A stretch of DNA of 64,000 bases from Palsa-343 sp036269135 (GTDB lineage: Bacteria; Acidobacteriota; Terriglobia; Terriglobales; Acidobacteriaceae), in the NCBI GenBank assembly GCA_036269135.1, contig DATASQ010000050.1:62001-126000 (forward strand), in the 5' to 3' direction. Each line of letters opens with the position of its first letter. Position 1 is the stretch's first letter. The position numbers and the translations under genes were made by a program. The notes beneath the pieces were generated by a model. It was not told the DNA's origin. It saw nothing but the letters and a program-made list of their open reading frames with translations, and ran no database searches. Shown in pieces: positions 17,102-25,252 of the stretch.

Positions 17102-17824
17102 ATGAAGCTACGCAGCCTCCACGCCGTTTACGATCGCTACGAAACGCTCACCCGCCTGGCGCGCGATCGCTTCGCCGGCTCCCTGGCCGGCAAGCTGCTG
17201 CTCGGCGCCGGTCTCGACTCGGAACAATCGGCCACGCTGGTCGCCGCCAGCATCGCCGGCGCCTGCTCCCTTTGCGTCGAGCCTGAGGCGGAACGCCTGC
17301 GCGAAGCTCTGCGCGCCGGGCTGTGTGATTTCGTCGTCACGCCCCTCGATGAAGCGCTGCGTATTCTCAAGAACGAACTGCGCCGCGGTTTGCCGGTCGT
17401 CGTGGGCCTCGCCAGCGATCCGGACTCCGCCCTCGCCGCGATGATCGACCGCGGCCTGCAGCCGGACCTGGTCTCCCTGCCGCTCGGGGAGCCGCTCCGA
17501 AGCTTCGTCGATCGCGGCGCGCTGGCTCTGTCCGAGCGCGATTCTTCCGACCCCGCCACTGTCCTGATGGAATGGACCTTCTCCTCGGATGCCGCACGGT
17601 CGATGCCGCAGATCGCCCAAATCGCCGCGCGGATTCTCGACCCTGCGCGCCCCGATACTCCCCTGCGGCAACATTGGCTCGCGACCGCTCCGCGCCACCT
17701 CGGCCGCGGCTTCGCGGCGCGTCAGTGCCTGGGAATGTCCGCCGCCGAGTCCACCGCCTTCATCGCGACAGCCCGCACGCAATTCCCCGCGATTCATCTC
17801 ACGCGCGAGGGCCAGGACCTCTGA
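17102..17824 (+). CDS. Unknown protein resembling the middle of urocanase
   Basis: A 240-residue predicted soluble protein with no signal peptide. The stretch CDFVVTPLDEALRILKNELR, GLPVVVGLASDPDSALA and IDRGLQPDLVSL lines up by eye with the urocanase segment that reads VTDLDEAL..., G-P-IGL-GNAAE... and RGV-PD-VTDQ. The N-terminal KLLLGAGLDSEQSATLVAAS IAGA-type segment would precede the NAD-binding part. The urocanase TDQTSAHDP signature is not present (SLPLGEPLRSF instead) and the length is less than half of urocanase, so the same reaction is unlikely. It follows the pseudopilins by about 40 bases and may be co-transcribed. No function can be given. Confidence 0.7.
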   Translation: MKLRSLHAVYDRYETLTRLARDRFAGSLAGKLLLGAGLDSEQSATLVAASIAGACSLCVEPEAERLREALRAGLCDFVVTPLDEALRILKNELRRGLPVVVGLASDPDSALAAMIDRGLQPDLVSLPLGEPLRSFVDRGALALSERDSSDPATVLMEWTFSSDAARSMPQIAQIAARILDPARPDTPLRQHWLATAPRHLGRGFAARQCLGMSAAESTAFIATARTQFPAIHLTREGQDL

Positions 17825-17905
17825 TCGCCCCTTCCCGGCGCATCTTTTCCGTTTCATCCCGTGTCTTAATCGTTGTACGATCCTGCAACGGAGGTCCTTC
17901 ACCGC

Positions 17906-18199
17906 ATGGGGGCACAATCCGAAATTCCCCGGTTCGCATCCCAGCCGGAGCCCGTCCGGCAAACCCCGCAAGAGCTTCAGGATGAGCAACGAAAACTCCG
18001 CCGCCTGCAGATCATGGTCAACATGGTCATGTCCGTTATCAGCCAGGATCTGTCTCTGACCATCGATGAGGCTTCGGAAATGGTGGCCGACACCCGCCGC
18101 GCCGCTCTGGCTATGTTTCCTGGCAAGGAACTGGCCTTCGACCTGCTCTATAAGCCGCGCCTGCAGCGCCTCATGCGCGAGCGCTATCGAATCCACTAG
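17906..18199 (+). CDS. Small conserved-looking helical protein, function unknown
   Basis: About 97 residues. ATG at 17906 (MGAQSEIPRFASQP) has GGAGG eleven bases upstream; an in-frame start at 17873 is possible but lacks one. The body is a charged helix (QELQDEQRKLRRLQIMVNMV) followed by DLSLTIDEASEMVADTRRAA and a basic end (KPRLQRLMRERYRIH). No domain was recognised. The stop is 3 bases from the convergent DUF3108 gene. An ATCGT-tgt-ACGAT inverted repeat at 17869-17881 lies in its leader and may be regulatory. Confidence 0.65.
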   Translation: MGAQSEIPRFASQPEPVRQTPQELQDEQRKLRRLQIMVNMVMSVISQDLSLTIDEASEMVADTRRAALAMFPGKELAFDLLYKPRLQRLMRERYRIH

Positions 18200-18202
18200 C
18201 TT

Positions 18203-19027
18203 TTACCTGGGCTCCATCGACGTCAGCCGGAAGGTGATGGTTCCCCAGAACAGCCGCGCCCGCATCTGCACCGGAATGTGCCGTGCGTCATCGGTGTACC
18301 AGACCCAGATATTGCCCCGCGCCTTCACCGTGCCTGCCTCGGCGGTCGGCTGCACCCGAATCGTCGGGTACGTCCCCAGCGGCGTCTTCACCGTCTCGCG
18401 CGCCTCCACCTTCATCGTCACCGTCACCGTGTGCATGGCATCGGCGACCGGCACGCGAAAGCTCTGTCCCGGGACCAGATTCTGCGAAGCGGGATAGAAA
18501 ATGGCAGACAGCAAATCTGTCACGCACGGGCCCACCGGCGTCTCCTGGTGCTTGCTGGTTCCCTTCACCAGATTCTTCTCGTTCAGGATGGCCTTGCGCT
18601 GCGCATAATCGAACTTCAGATCCGTGCTGACCTGGCGATGCCCTTCCTGCAGCTGCTTCGCGAATCCGGCCGAGCATCCCGTGCGCCGGTTAAACGACGA
18701 CTGAAAGTGATCGACTACCCGATAGATCAGATTGATCGCTCCCAGCGTTTCGCCGGTGGCCGTCACTCGCTCCTCATCGCCCTGCTGCTCCAGATGAAAG
18801 GAACTCGTGCCTGCCGGAAAAACCCGCCAGTCCACGGCATAATTCAGCGTCAGATGCGCCGGATAGCTGTAACCCGGCTGCGGAGAAATGAGCGGAACCG
18901 GAGCCGGCGGGGGTGCCTGGGCGCCGGCTCCCATCACCGCCAGAACCATGCCGCCCATCAGCACTCTCGCCATCCGCCGGACGCACCGCGCGCGCCCGCG
19001 GGCAATAACATCAATAGACCCGCTCAA
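18203..19027 (-). CDS. DUF3108 exported protein
   Basis: Up to 274 residues. A signal peptide is visible (RVLMGGMVLAVMGAGAQAPP). The rest is a mainly beta domain with the DUF3108 pattern: LTLNYAVDWRVFPAGTSSFH, GETLGAINLIYRVVDHFQSS, KLQ-type FDYAQRKAILNEKNL, and VQPTAEAGTVKARGNIWVWY followed by TDDARHIPVQMRARLFWGTI. DUF3108 proteins are periplasmic and of unknown role, often near envelope genes. TTG at 19027 (AGGAA upstream) or ATG at 18973 may be the start. It is the last gene of the waaA-lpxK-heptosyltransferase run, 9 bases after the methyltransferase, suggesting an envelope role. Confidence 0.85.
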   Translation of the reverse strand: MSGSIDVIARGRARCVRRMARVLMGGMVLAVMGAGAQAPPPAPVPLISPQPGYSYPAHLTLNYAVDWRVFPAGTSSFHLEQQGDEERVTATGETLGAINLIYRVVDHFQSSFNRRTGCSAGFAKQLQEGHRQVSTDLKFDYAQRKAILNEKNLVKGTSKHQETPVGPCVTDLLSAIFYPASQNLVPGQSFRVPVADAMHTVTVTMKVEARETVKTPLGTYPTIRVQPTAEAGTVKARGNIWVWYTDDARHIPVQMRARLFWGTITFRLTSMEPR

Positions 19028-19036
19028 TCGATTCCT

Positions 19037-19594
19037 TTACCTCATCATGAACATCAGCTTCAGGATGAGAGCAGCATACATGGCCGCCGCTCCCAGCAAT
19101 GCGTTGGTTTCGCGATGTTTCCGGTAGAGTACCGCCGAAAATACCCCGCCTGCCTCGCCCGGCTGTTTCGATGATGAGATGCGTGGAACGAGCCGCGGCA
19201 CCCGCTCCGCATACGCATCGAATCCCGGAAACGCCGACCGCAGATATTCCTCTTCCCCGCGGATCACGGGAATGTAGATGGCCGCAAACAGAACCACCAT
19301 GGCCAGCGCGATCCACACACTGCGCGCCGCCACGGCAAAACCGAACGCGATCAGCATCGATCCTAAATAAAGAGGATTCCGTGTGTGCGCATAGGGCCCC
19401 GTCACCGTCAGCTCCGCATTCTTCTTCACGTACCCGGACGCATATCCCCGCAGCAGCAAACCCGGCGCCACCAGGATCAGGCTCAGTCCCAGAAACAGCC
19501 AGCCCGGCCGCGCCAGCCAGAAATAAAACACGGCAAACGCGAAGCCCAGCGGTACACGGATCCGTCGCGCGACGCGCTTCCACTCCAGCGCCAC
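19037..19594 (-). CDS. Isoprenylcysteine carboxyl methyltransferase/PEMT-family membrane protein
   Basis: About 185 residues with four or five membrane helices. The family signature GPYAHTRNPLYLGSMLIAFG binds S-adenosylmethionine in ICMT/phospholipid methyltransferases, and the later GEEEYLRSAFPGFDAYAERV is the matching conserved C-terminal element. Bacterial members methylate varied lipids or remain uncharacterised, so the substrate is open. GTG at 19594 (VALEWKRVARRIRVP) overlaps the last base of the heptosyltransferase stop. Upstream in-frame sequence to 19801 is antiparallel noise over the GT9 gene. The operon context suggests modification of an envelope lipid or glycolipid. Confidence 0.85.
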   Translation of the reverse strand: MALEWKRVARRIRVPLGFAFAVFYFWLARPGWLFLGLSLILVAPGLLLRGYASGYVKKNAELTVTGPYAHTRNPLYLGSMLIAFGFAVAARSVWIALAMVVLFAAIYIPVIRGEEEYLRSAFPGFDAYAERVPRLVPRISSSKQPGEAGGVFSAVLYRKHRETNALLGAAAMYAALILKLMFMMR

Positions 19595-20649
19595 TAGCGT
19601 TTCTCCCCTAACAGCTCGAGAGCCGCATGCGTCACATCCTCGGGGGTAATGGTCAGCAGGCCCGCCTCCGGCTCGCTGCGCCGCGAGTGATCCCGCACGC
19701 TGTCCGGATGCCGCAGCACCCGGCTGCGGCAGTGGAACGGACCATTGCGCGCCGGGTCGGTCGGCCCAAAAATACCCACCACCGGCTGATTGAGCGCGCA
19801 CGCCAGATGCAGCGGTCCCGTGTCGCCGGCAATGGCCAGCGCCGCCCTTCGGGTCACGGCCATCAGTTCCGCCAGATCGAGCGTCATCGCCTGCGCCGCG
19901 CCTCCGCTGGTCTCGACAATCTCCCGCGCCAGATGCTCCTCCGCCGGGGCGCTGTTGATCACCACCCCGTACCCCGCGTCAGCCAGACGCCGCGCCACCG
20001 CGCCGTAGCGCTCCGCCGGCCACCGCTTCGCTCCCCACCCGGCTCCAGGGCTCAACAGGACAAAGGGCTGTTGGATCTCCGCCGCCATCGCCTCTGCAAC
20101 GGGATCATGCGGCAGCAGCGGCAGGGTCATCGGGAGCCGCTCGCGCAGAATCGCGTTCGCCACCTCCAGCGACTGCTCGATGACGTGAACGCCGCGCGTC
20201 GGCACTCGCTCATCGAAGAGCCACTTCGCCGCGAACTCCCGCGGCCTGGCTTCGCCAATCACATGCTCGGCCTTCGACCACCGCGCCACCATCGCCGAGC
20301 GCACCGCCCCCTGCAGATCCACAGCGATGTCGTACTGCACCGCCCGCAGCTCTCGCCGCACGCGCCGAATATCCCCAAGCGTTGCCGGATTCAGCGGCGC
20401 CTTCGCCCACCGCTTCGCCGGCACCAGATGCACCCGATCTACCAGCGGCATCTCCCCGTTCTTCGCGCAAAAGAGCCCCCGCCACTGCGGCTCGATGGCC
20501 CACCCGATCATCCATTCCGGATGCGCCTGGCGCAGCGCCGTCACCGCCGGCATTGAATGCAAAATATCGCCCATCGCGCCCAGACGCACCACGAGCAGGC
20601 GCACCTTCTGCGGGAAGTCCCGGGACTGATTTCCTGTGTTTGCGGGCAA
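19594..20649 (-). CDS. GT9 heptosyltransferase (LPS inner-core type)
   Basis: About 351 residues. The N-terminal KVRLLVVRLGAMGDILHSMP contains the GT9 GDxL block, VDLQGAVRSAMVARW follows, and the nucleotide-sugar site AIAGDTGPLHLACALNQPVV then GIFGPTDPARNGP is complete. Closest in pattern to WaaC (heptosyltransferase I), which adds the first L-glycero-D-manno-heptose to Kdo. The TTG at 20649 lies 12 bases after lpxK and has a weak ribosome-binding site; the true start may be a downstream GTG. The next gene starts on its stop codon. Confidence 0.9.
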   Translation of the reverse strand: MPANTGNQSRDFPQKVRLLVVRLGAMGDILHSMPAVTALRQAHPEWMIGWAIEPQWRGLFCAKNGEMPLVDRVHLVPAKRWAKAPLNPATLGDIRRVRRELRAVQYDIAVDLQGAVRSAMVARWSKAEHVIGEARPREFAAKWLFDERVPTRGVHVIEQSLEVANAILRERLPMTLPLLPHDPVAEAMAAEIQQPFVLLSPGAGWGAKRWPAERYGAVARRLADAGYGVVINSAPAEEHLAREIVETSGGAAQAMTLDLAELMAVTRRAALAIAGDTGPLHLACALNQPVVGIFGPTDPARNGPFHCRSRVLRHPDSVRDHSRRSEPEAGLLTITPEDVTHAALELLGEKR

Positions 20650-20661
20650 TTATCTATTTTC

Positions 20662-21669
20662 TCACGCTCTGCGCGGAGATCCCGCACGGTTCGGCGCTCC
20701 TCCGGCCGCTGTCAGCAACGCGCTGAGCTGGTCCATCGCGGCCGCTTCTTCGCGCAGCCGCACCCTCAGTCGCGTCCCATGCACCGGCGCCGCTGCTTCC
20801 AGCAGCCGCAGCGTCTCGGGCGTCAGCCGCACCCGGTCCTTTTCCGTAGTCAGAAACGCATCGGCCCCATGCTGCCGCCGCAATTCAACCAGCTCCGCAG
20901 CGTCCGCTTCCGTGTAGAGATGGTGATCCCGCCAGGACCGCGTCGCCGCGACCTGCACCCCCTGGTCTCTCGCCCCGGAAAAGAATTCCTCCGGCCGCGC
21001 AATCGCGCAGAATGCCACCCCCCGCTGCACCTTCGGCACGTCAAGATGCCGTTCCATCCACCAGATCGGCTGCCGCAATCCGCGCTCCCGCAGCCCTGCT
21101 TCCAGATCGGCGTCCTCCTCGCGCAGCACCAGAATCCCGGCTCGCCGCAATGACTCGAATCCCTCCCGCAGCCGCCCCGCCGGCAACAGCCGCGCAGAAA
21201 AGTCGCTGCGATGCAGCACCACAAGGTCCACATCCCGCGCCAGCTGCCGATGCTGAAACCCATCATCCAGCAGATGCAGCCCCGCTCCGGCCGCCGCGCC
21301 TTCTGCCAGCACGCCCGCTGCATACCGGCTCGACCCCACAAACACCGGCACGCCCGCTGCCCGCGCAATCAACAGCGGCTCGTCGCCAAACTCCTCCGCC
21401 CGTCCCTTTGGATCCACGCGCTCGACGGCATTCGACCGCCGCCCGTATCCGCGCGACAGCACATCCACCGCGACCCCGCGCTCCCGCAGCAGTTCCGCCA
21501 GCCGCATCGTCAGCGGCGTCTTCCCCGATCCGCCGACCGACAAGTTGCCGATGCTAACCACCGGCCACCGCAGACGCTTCGGCGTAATCCAGCCGCGATC
21601 GTACGCCGTATTCTTCGCCGCCACCGCCGCGGCATAGAGCGGCGTCAGCGCACTCAGGACGCCCGTCAA
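20662..21669 (-). CDS. lpxK: Tetraacyldisaccharide 4'-kinase
   Basis: A 335-residue kinase that phosphorylates the 4' position of the lipid A disaccharide at the inner membrane. The Walker A motif in VVSIGNLSVGGSGKTPLTMR (about residues 40-58) is intact, RGYGRRS and GDEPLLIARAAGVPVFVG follow, and HLLDDGFQHRQLARDVDLVV is the LpxK-specific block. The N-terminal helix (TPLYAAAVAAKNTAYDRGWI) is the membrane anchor. The TTG start overlaps the waaA stop by four bases (TTGA), indicating coupling. Confidence 0.94.
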   Translation of the reverse strand: MTGVLSALTPLYAAAVAAKNTAYDRGWITPKRLRWPVVSIGNLSVGGSGKTPLTMRLAELLRERGVAVDVLSRGYGRRSNAVERVDPKGRAEEFGDEPLLIARAAGVPVFVGSSRYAAGVLAEGAAAGAGLHLLDDGFQHRQLARDVDLVVLHRSDFSARLLPAGRLREGFESLRRAGILVLREEDADLEAGLRERGLRQPIWWMERHLDVPKVQRGVAFCAIARPEEFFSGARDQGVQVAATRSWRDHHLYTEADAAELVELRRQHGADAFLTTEKDRVRLTPETLRLLEAAAPVHGTRLRVRLREEAAAMDQLSALLTAAGGAPNRAGSPRRA

Positions 21670-22970
21670 CCCCGCGCCCCCGCGTGCGCGGAATCAGCCG
21701 TTCCCACCCGCAAGACCTCCAGCAGCGCCGTGACCGACCGCTCCGTCGCCCCCGCTTCGCTCTCGAAAACCTCACGCCCCCGCGCTCCCATGGCGCGGAT
21801 TTCAGGCGCGCTGCTCAGCATCTCCGCCAGCGCAACGCTTAGCCCCACACGCTCCACAAGCCGAATCGCCTCCCGCGCGCGCAGCCTCTCCACGATCCCG
21901 CGAAAATTCTCATAGCTGGTTCCCATCGCCACCGGCACGCCGAACTGCGCCGCCTCCAGCGGATTATGCCCGCCCGCCGGAACCAGGCTTCCCCCCACGA
22001 AAGCCGCCGTCGCCAGCGAATACACCGACGCCAGCTCCCCGATGGAATCCAGCAGAACCACCGTCCCTGGCTCGATGCGCGCCGGCGCTCCAGCCCACAC
22101 CGACCGCCGCACCCACCGCACGCCCCGCCGCTCCAGCAAACTCGCGACTTCCCCAAATCGCTCCGGATGCCGCGGCGCCAGGATCGTCACCGCCTCGGCC
22201 GGCATCGCGTCGAGCAGCATCTCCTCTTCCCCGGCCAGCGTCGATCCGCACACCAGCACCGGCGCGCCCGGCGACCGATGCGCGCGCAGCAGCATCGTCA
22301 CAGCGGCAGGCTTCGCCACCCGTACATCGAATTTCAGATTTCCCGCCACGCGCACATTCGTCACGCCCAGGACCCGCAGCCGCTCCGCATCAAGATCGCT
22401 CTGGGCCAGGGCCACCGTCACGCCGCGCAGGATGCGCCGCCATATCCACGCCAGCCGCCGATACCGCGGCCACGACCGATCCGAAATCCGCGCGTTCACC
22501 ACGGCCACCGGAATCCCCGCCCGCCGGCACTCCGCCAGCATCCGCGGCCAGAACTCCGTCTCCGCCAGCACCAGCATCCGCGGACGCACCGCCCGCAGCC
22601 ACGCCCGCACCGCCCATCCGAAATCCAGCGGAAAATAAAACACTCGTTCCGCGCCGAAGCGTTCCCGCGCCAGCCTCTGCCCGGTCCGCGTCGTCGTCGA
22701 TATCATCACCCGCCAGCCCGCCCCGGACTCCGCCAGCCGCCGCTCCAGTTCCTCGATCAGCCGGCTCGCCGCCAGCACCTCGCCCACCGACACCGCGTGG
22801 ATCCAGATGCGCGGCTCCGCACCCAGCGTCCCGCGAACCCGCGCCGGAACCCGCCCCAGCCGCTCCCCCAGGCCCTCCCGGTACTTGCCGCTCGTCGCCA
22901 TGCGCAGCAGCCACCAGGGACTGCCCACCACCAGAACCAGCAACAGCGCCACGCTGTACAGGATCAGCAT
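21666..22970 (-). CDS. waaA: 3-deoxy-D-manno-octulosonic acid transferase
   Basis: A 434-residue inner-membrane GT30 enzyme that adds Kdo to lipid IVA. The N-terminal membrane anchor (MLILYSVALLLVLVVGSPWW) precedes RIWIHAVSVGEVLAASRLIE, the conserved Kdo-transferase start that includes the catalytic glutamate. VLAETEFWPRMLAECRRAGI, KFDVRVAKPAA and AFVGGSLVPAGGHNPLEAAQ complete the family pattern. First gene of a five-gene minus-strand run; a 54-base gap separates it from the divergent secreted protein. Confidence 0.95.
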   Translation of the reverse strand: MLILYSVALLLVLVVGSPWWLLRMATSGKYREGLGERLGRVPARVRGTLGAEPRIWIHAVSVGEVLAASRLIEELERRLAESGAGWRVMISTTTRTGQRLARERFGAERVFYFPLDFGWAVRAWLRAVRPRMLVLAETEFWPRMLAECRRAGIPVAVVNARISDRSWPRYRRLAWIWRRILRGVTVALAQSDLDAERLRVLGVTNVRVAGNLKFDVRVAKPAAVTMLLRAHRSPGAPVLVCGSTLAGEEEMLLDAMPAEAVTILAPRHPERFGEVASLLERRGVRWVRRSVWAGAPARIEPGTVVLLDSIGELASVYSLATAAFVGGSLVPAGGHNPLEAAQFGVPVAMGTSYENFRGIVERLRAREAIRLVERVGLSVALAEMLSSAPEIRAMGARGREVFESEAGATERSVTALLEVLRVGTADSAHAGARG

Positions 22971-23024
22971 CCGCTTACCAATCTCGCCTTCCGCATGTCA
23001 TAAGGCAAGAGGATAATGGTCTGC

Positions 23025-23684
23025 ATGCGCGCACGCCCGCCCCGCTCCTGCCCGCGAGCCATCCGCTGGATTCTCCCCATTCTTCTCGCCGCTTCAGCTC
23101 TTCCGCTCCTTGCCGCCGATCTGCCCCCCGCCAAAGCCGCCACCGCTTATCCCGCTGTCGATAACCACGCCAAAGAACAGGTCGCCATTGCCGCCGTCCC
23201 CTTCGATTCGGCGCACGACTGCAAAATCTTCACCGTGGACTTCCTCAAGTATCGCTTCCTGCCTGTCCGCATCATCGTCACCAACAATAGCGACCGTCCC
23301 ATCTCCCTGCGCGACGCGCGCATCTTCTTCATCAGCGCCAACGGCGACCGCATTCCCGCCGCCGAGCCCGAAGACGTGGAGCGCCGCGTGAGCGCCAAAG
23401 ACAGCCGCGGCCGGGACATCCCCGTCGGCCCCATTAAGATCCACACCAAAGGCAAGGACTCCGACAACAAAATTGAAGCCGACTTCGACCAGTGGGAGTA
23501 CTCCGCGCTGGTGGTCGAGCCGCACACCACCCACGACGGCTTCCTCTTCTACGACGTCGACGGCCTCGGCGATACGCCCCTGCGCAATGCAAAACTGGTC
23601 CTGCGCGAACTGCGCAACGCCGACGGCCAGCAGCTTTTCTATTTTGAAATTCCCTTTAACAAGTATCTCGACGCTCGGCATTGA
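23025..23684 (+). CDS. Exported protein of unknown function
   Basis: About 219 residues. An arginine-rich N-terminus and hydrophobic stretch (ILPILLAASALPLLAADLPP) form a signal peptide. The mature part is a beta-rich domain: IFTVDFLKYRFLPVRIIVTN, NSDRPISLRDARIFFISANG, PIKIHTKGKDSDNKIEAD and THDGFLFYDVDGLGDTPLRN. The layout resembles an immunoglobulin-like fold, but no family is recognised. GATAAT at 23012-23017 lies 7 bases before the ATG at 23025 and may be a -10 element. Another in-frame ATG is at 23016. It diverges from waaA and converges on queE. Confidence 0.72.
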   Translation: MRARPPRSCPRAIRWILPILLAASALPLLAADLPPAKAATAYPAVDNHAKEQVAIAAVPFDSAHDCKIFTVDFLKYRFLPVRIIVTNNSDRPISLRDARIFFISANGDRIPAAEPEDVERRVSAKDSRGRDIPVGPIKIHTKGKDSDNKIEADFDQWEYSALVVEPHTTHDGFLFYDVDGLGDTPLRNAKLVLRELRNADGQQLFYFEIPFNKYLDARH

Positions 23685-23770
23685 TCGGGTCGGTGCTCTC
23701 TGAGTCCTGCCCGGAAAGTGGTTGCGCCCGCTGGCTCCCCGCTGTGAGCTACGGGCTGCCGGCTGCTCCC

Positions 23771-24451
23771 CTACACGCCCTTTTTCTGCGGCTCCCAGAT
23801 GTATTTGTGAATCTGCAGGCTCACCCGCGCCGGCAGCCCGTCGGCCAGCATCCACTCCACCAGCTCCCGCGGATCCAGCAGGCAGTTCCCCGTCGTCCGC
23901 TCCGGCACCGGCGTCTTCGTGAAGGCCGGGGACAGCAGCACCTGTCCGGCGCGCGTCTCCAGCCGATGCTCCCGGATGAAGTCCCGCGCGAATTCGTAAT
24001 CCGTACGGTTCGCAATTACAAACTTCACCTCGTCGCGCTCCGTCAGGCAATCGAGATTCGCCAGTCGAAAACGGCCGCCCTCGCCCGACCCCGGACATTT
24101 CACGTCCACAATTTTGTGCACCGCCCGCGGCACACGCTCCAGCGGACGCTCGCCGCTGGTCTCGATCATCAGCTCGTACCCTGCTCCCAGGAGCCGCTCC
24201 ATGAGTGGGATTACCTCGCGCTCCTGCAGCAAGGGCTCCCCACCCGTGAACTCAATGAGCTTCACCGGCGCCAGCTTCTCGATCTCCGCGACCACCTCGT
24301 CTGCGGTCATCTTCGTGCCGCCCGAAAACGTATATTCCGAGTCGCACCACGAGCAGCGCAGATTGCACCCCGCCAGCCGCACAAAAATGCACGGCAGCCC
24401 GGCGAAGCTCGATTCGCCCTGGACGGATTTGTAGATTTCGATGAGATACAA
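23771..24451 (-). CDS. queE: 7-carboxy-7-deazaguanine synthase (radical SAM)
   Basis: A 226-residue radical SAM enzyme of queuosine biosynthesis converting carboxytetrahydropterin to 7-carboxy-7-deazaguanine. The cluster-binding cysteines are at 29, 33 and 36 (GCNLRCSWCDSEYTFSGG), the CX3CX2C spacing of the family; KSVQGESSFAGLPCIFVRL and KLIEFTGGEPLLQE are also conserved. It follows queD by 6 bases on the same strand. The other queuosine genes (queC, queF, tgt) are not in the window. Confidence 0.95.
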   Translation of the reverse strand: MYLIEIYKSVQGESSFAGLPCIFVRLAGCNLRCSWCDSEYTFSGGTKMTADEVVAEIEKLAPVKLIEFTGGEPLLQEREVIPLMERLLGAGYELMIETSGERPLERVPRAVHKIVDVKCPGSGEGGRFRLANLDCLTERDEVKFVIANRTDYEFARDFIREHRLETRAGQVLLSPAFTKTPVPERTTGNCLLDPRELVEWMLADGLPARVSLQIHKYIWEPQKKGV

Positions 24452-24457
24452 GGGTCG

Positions 24458-24835
24458 CTACTCGTAATACGTCGCTGTCGTGGTATCCGTCTCGTAGATC
24501 GTGCAGTCCTTCACCCGCACCCGCCCGCCGGTCATCGTGCGCAGCTGCTCATCCGTCTGCTGGTAGAAGTACCGCGCCAGGTTCTCCGCCGAAGGATTGA
24601 TCTCGGTGAACGGCTCCAGATCGTTCAGCATCTGATGGTCGATCCGGTCGATCACCGGCCGCATCACGTGCTTCAGATCGCGAAAATCCAGCAGCAATCC
24701 CGCCGCGTCCAGCGTCTCCCCGGCCAGCGTGATCCGTACCTTGTAGTTATGACCATGCGGATTTTCGCACTTCCCCTTGTAATTCCGGAGATAGTGCCCC
24801 GATGAAAACCCGCCCTCTACTGTCACTTCAAACAT
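24458..24835 (-). CDS. queD: 6-carboxytetrahydropterin synthase
   Basis: A 125-residue enzyme making 6-carboxy-5,6,7,8-tetrahydropterin from dihydroneopterin triphosphate. The zinc histidines are His14, His27 and His29 (GHYLRN, PHGHNYKV) and Cys23 is the catalytic cysteine. DFRDLKHVMRPVIDRIDHQM with LNDLEPF and NPSAENLARYFYQQ are typical. It is the partner of queE immediately downstream. No preQ1 riboswitch was seen in the 44 bases before it. Confidence 0.95.
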   Translation of the reverse strand: MFEVTVEGGFSSGHYLRNYKGKCENPHGHNYKVRITLAGETLDAAGLLLDFRDLKHVMRPVIDRIDHQMLNDLEPFTEINPSAENLARYFYQQTDEQLRTMTGGRVRVKDCTIYETDTTTATYYE

Positions 24836-24879
24836 AGCTCGGCTGATTCTTCCTCGCCGGTAATCCGGCTGTTGTCATT

Positions 24880-25149
24880 CTATCGGTTATGCGGCCCGCT
24901 CCCGTGTTTGCGCCGGTGCGCGAGCTTGCGCTCCTCGTTGCGCCGGTCCACCTGCTCGAAGATCGCCGTCATCATGCCCATCAGCGCCGCGATCAGGCCC
25001 CCCAGCGTCAAAAACAGCGCCGTCGTCTTCCACAGCGTGCCGTTCGCCGGCAGTGCCGGCTGAAAATGGCTCGCGGTCACCGCCATCACAAACGAGGCGG
25101 CCGCAAACGACAGCAGCACTCCCGCCACAATGTAGAGATTCCGCGCCAC
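24880..25149 (-). CDS. Small membrane protein with two predicted helices
   Basis: An 89-residue protein. Helix 1 is LYIVAGVLLSFAAASFVMAV and helix 2 is WKTTALFLTLGGLIAALMGM; between them lies a short periplasmic loop (TASHFQPALPANG). The C-terminal tail is cytoplasmic and strongly basic (EQVDRRNEERKLAHRRKHGS). No family recognised. It is 44 bases upstream of queD in the same direction and may lead that transcript, though a role in queuosine synthesis is not implied. Confidence 0.65.
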   Translation of the reverse strand: MARNLYIVAGVLLSFAAASFVMAVTASHFQPALPANGTLWKTTALFLTLGGLIAALMGMMTAIFEQVDRRNEERKLAHRRKHGSGPHNR

Positions 25150-25252
25150 TCCTTCAGTCTAGCCGAGCCGCTCCGCGTGGCTGGCCGCCCGCCTCCGGCA
25201 AGCTGCTACGATGGCAGAAGCTTCTCCCCGGAATCGCCGATCGCGCTGCACT

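Noticed and set aside
24836..24879. preQ1 riboswitch before queD
   Set aside because: Only 44 bases are available and no pseudoknot-like pattern (stem plus A-rich tail) was seen.
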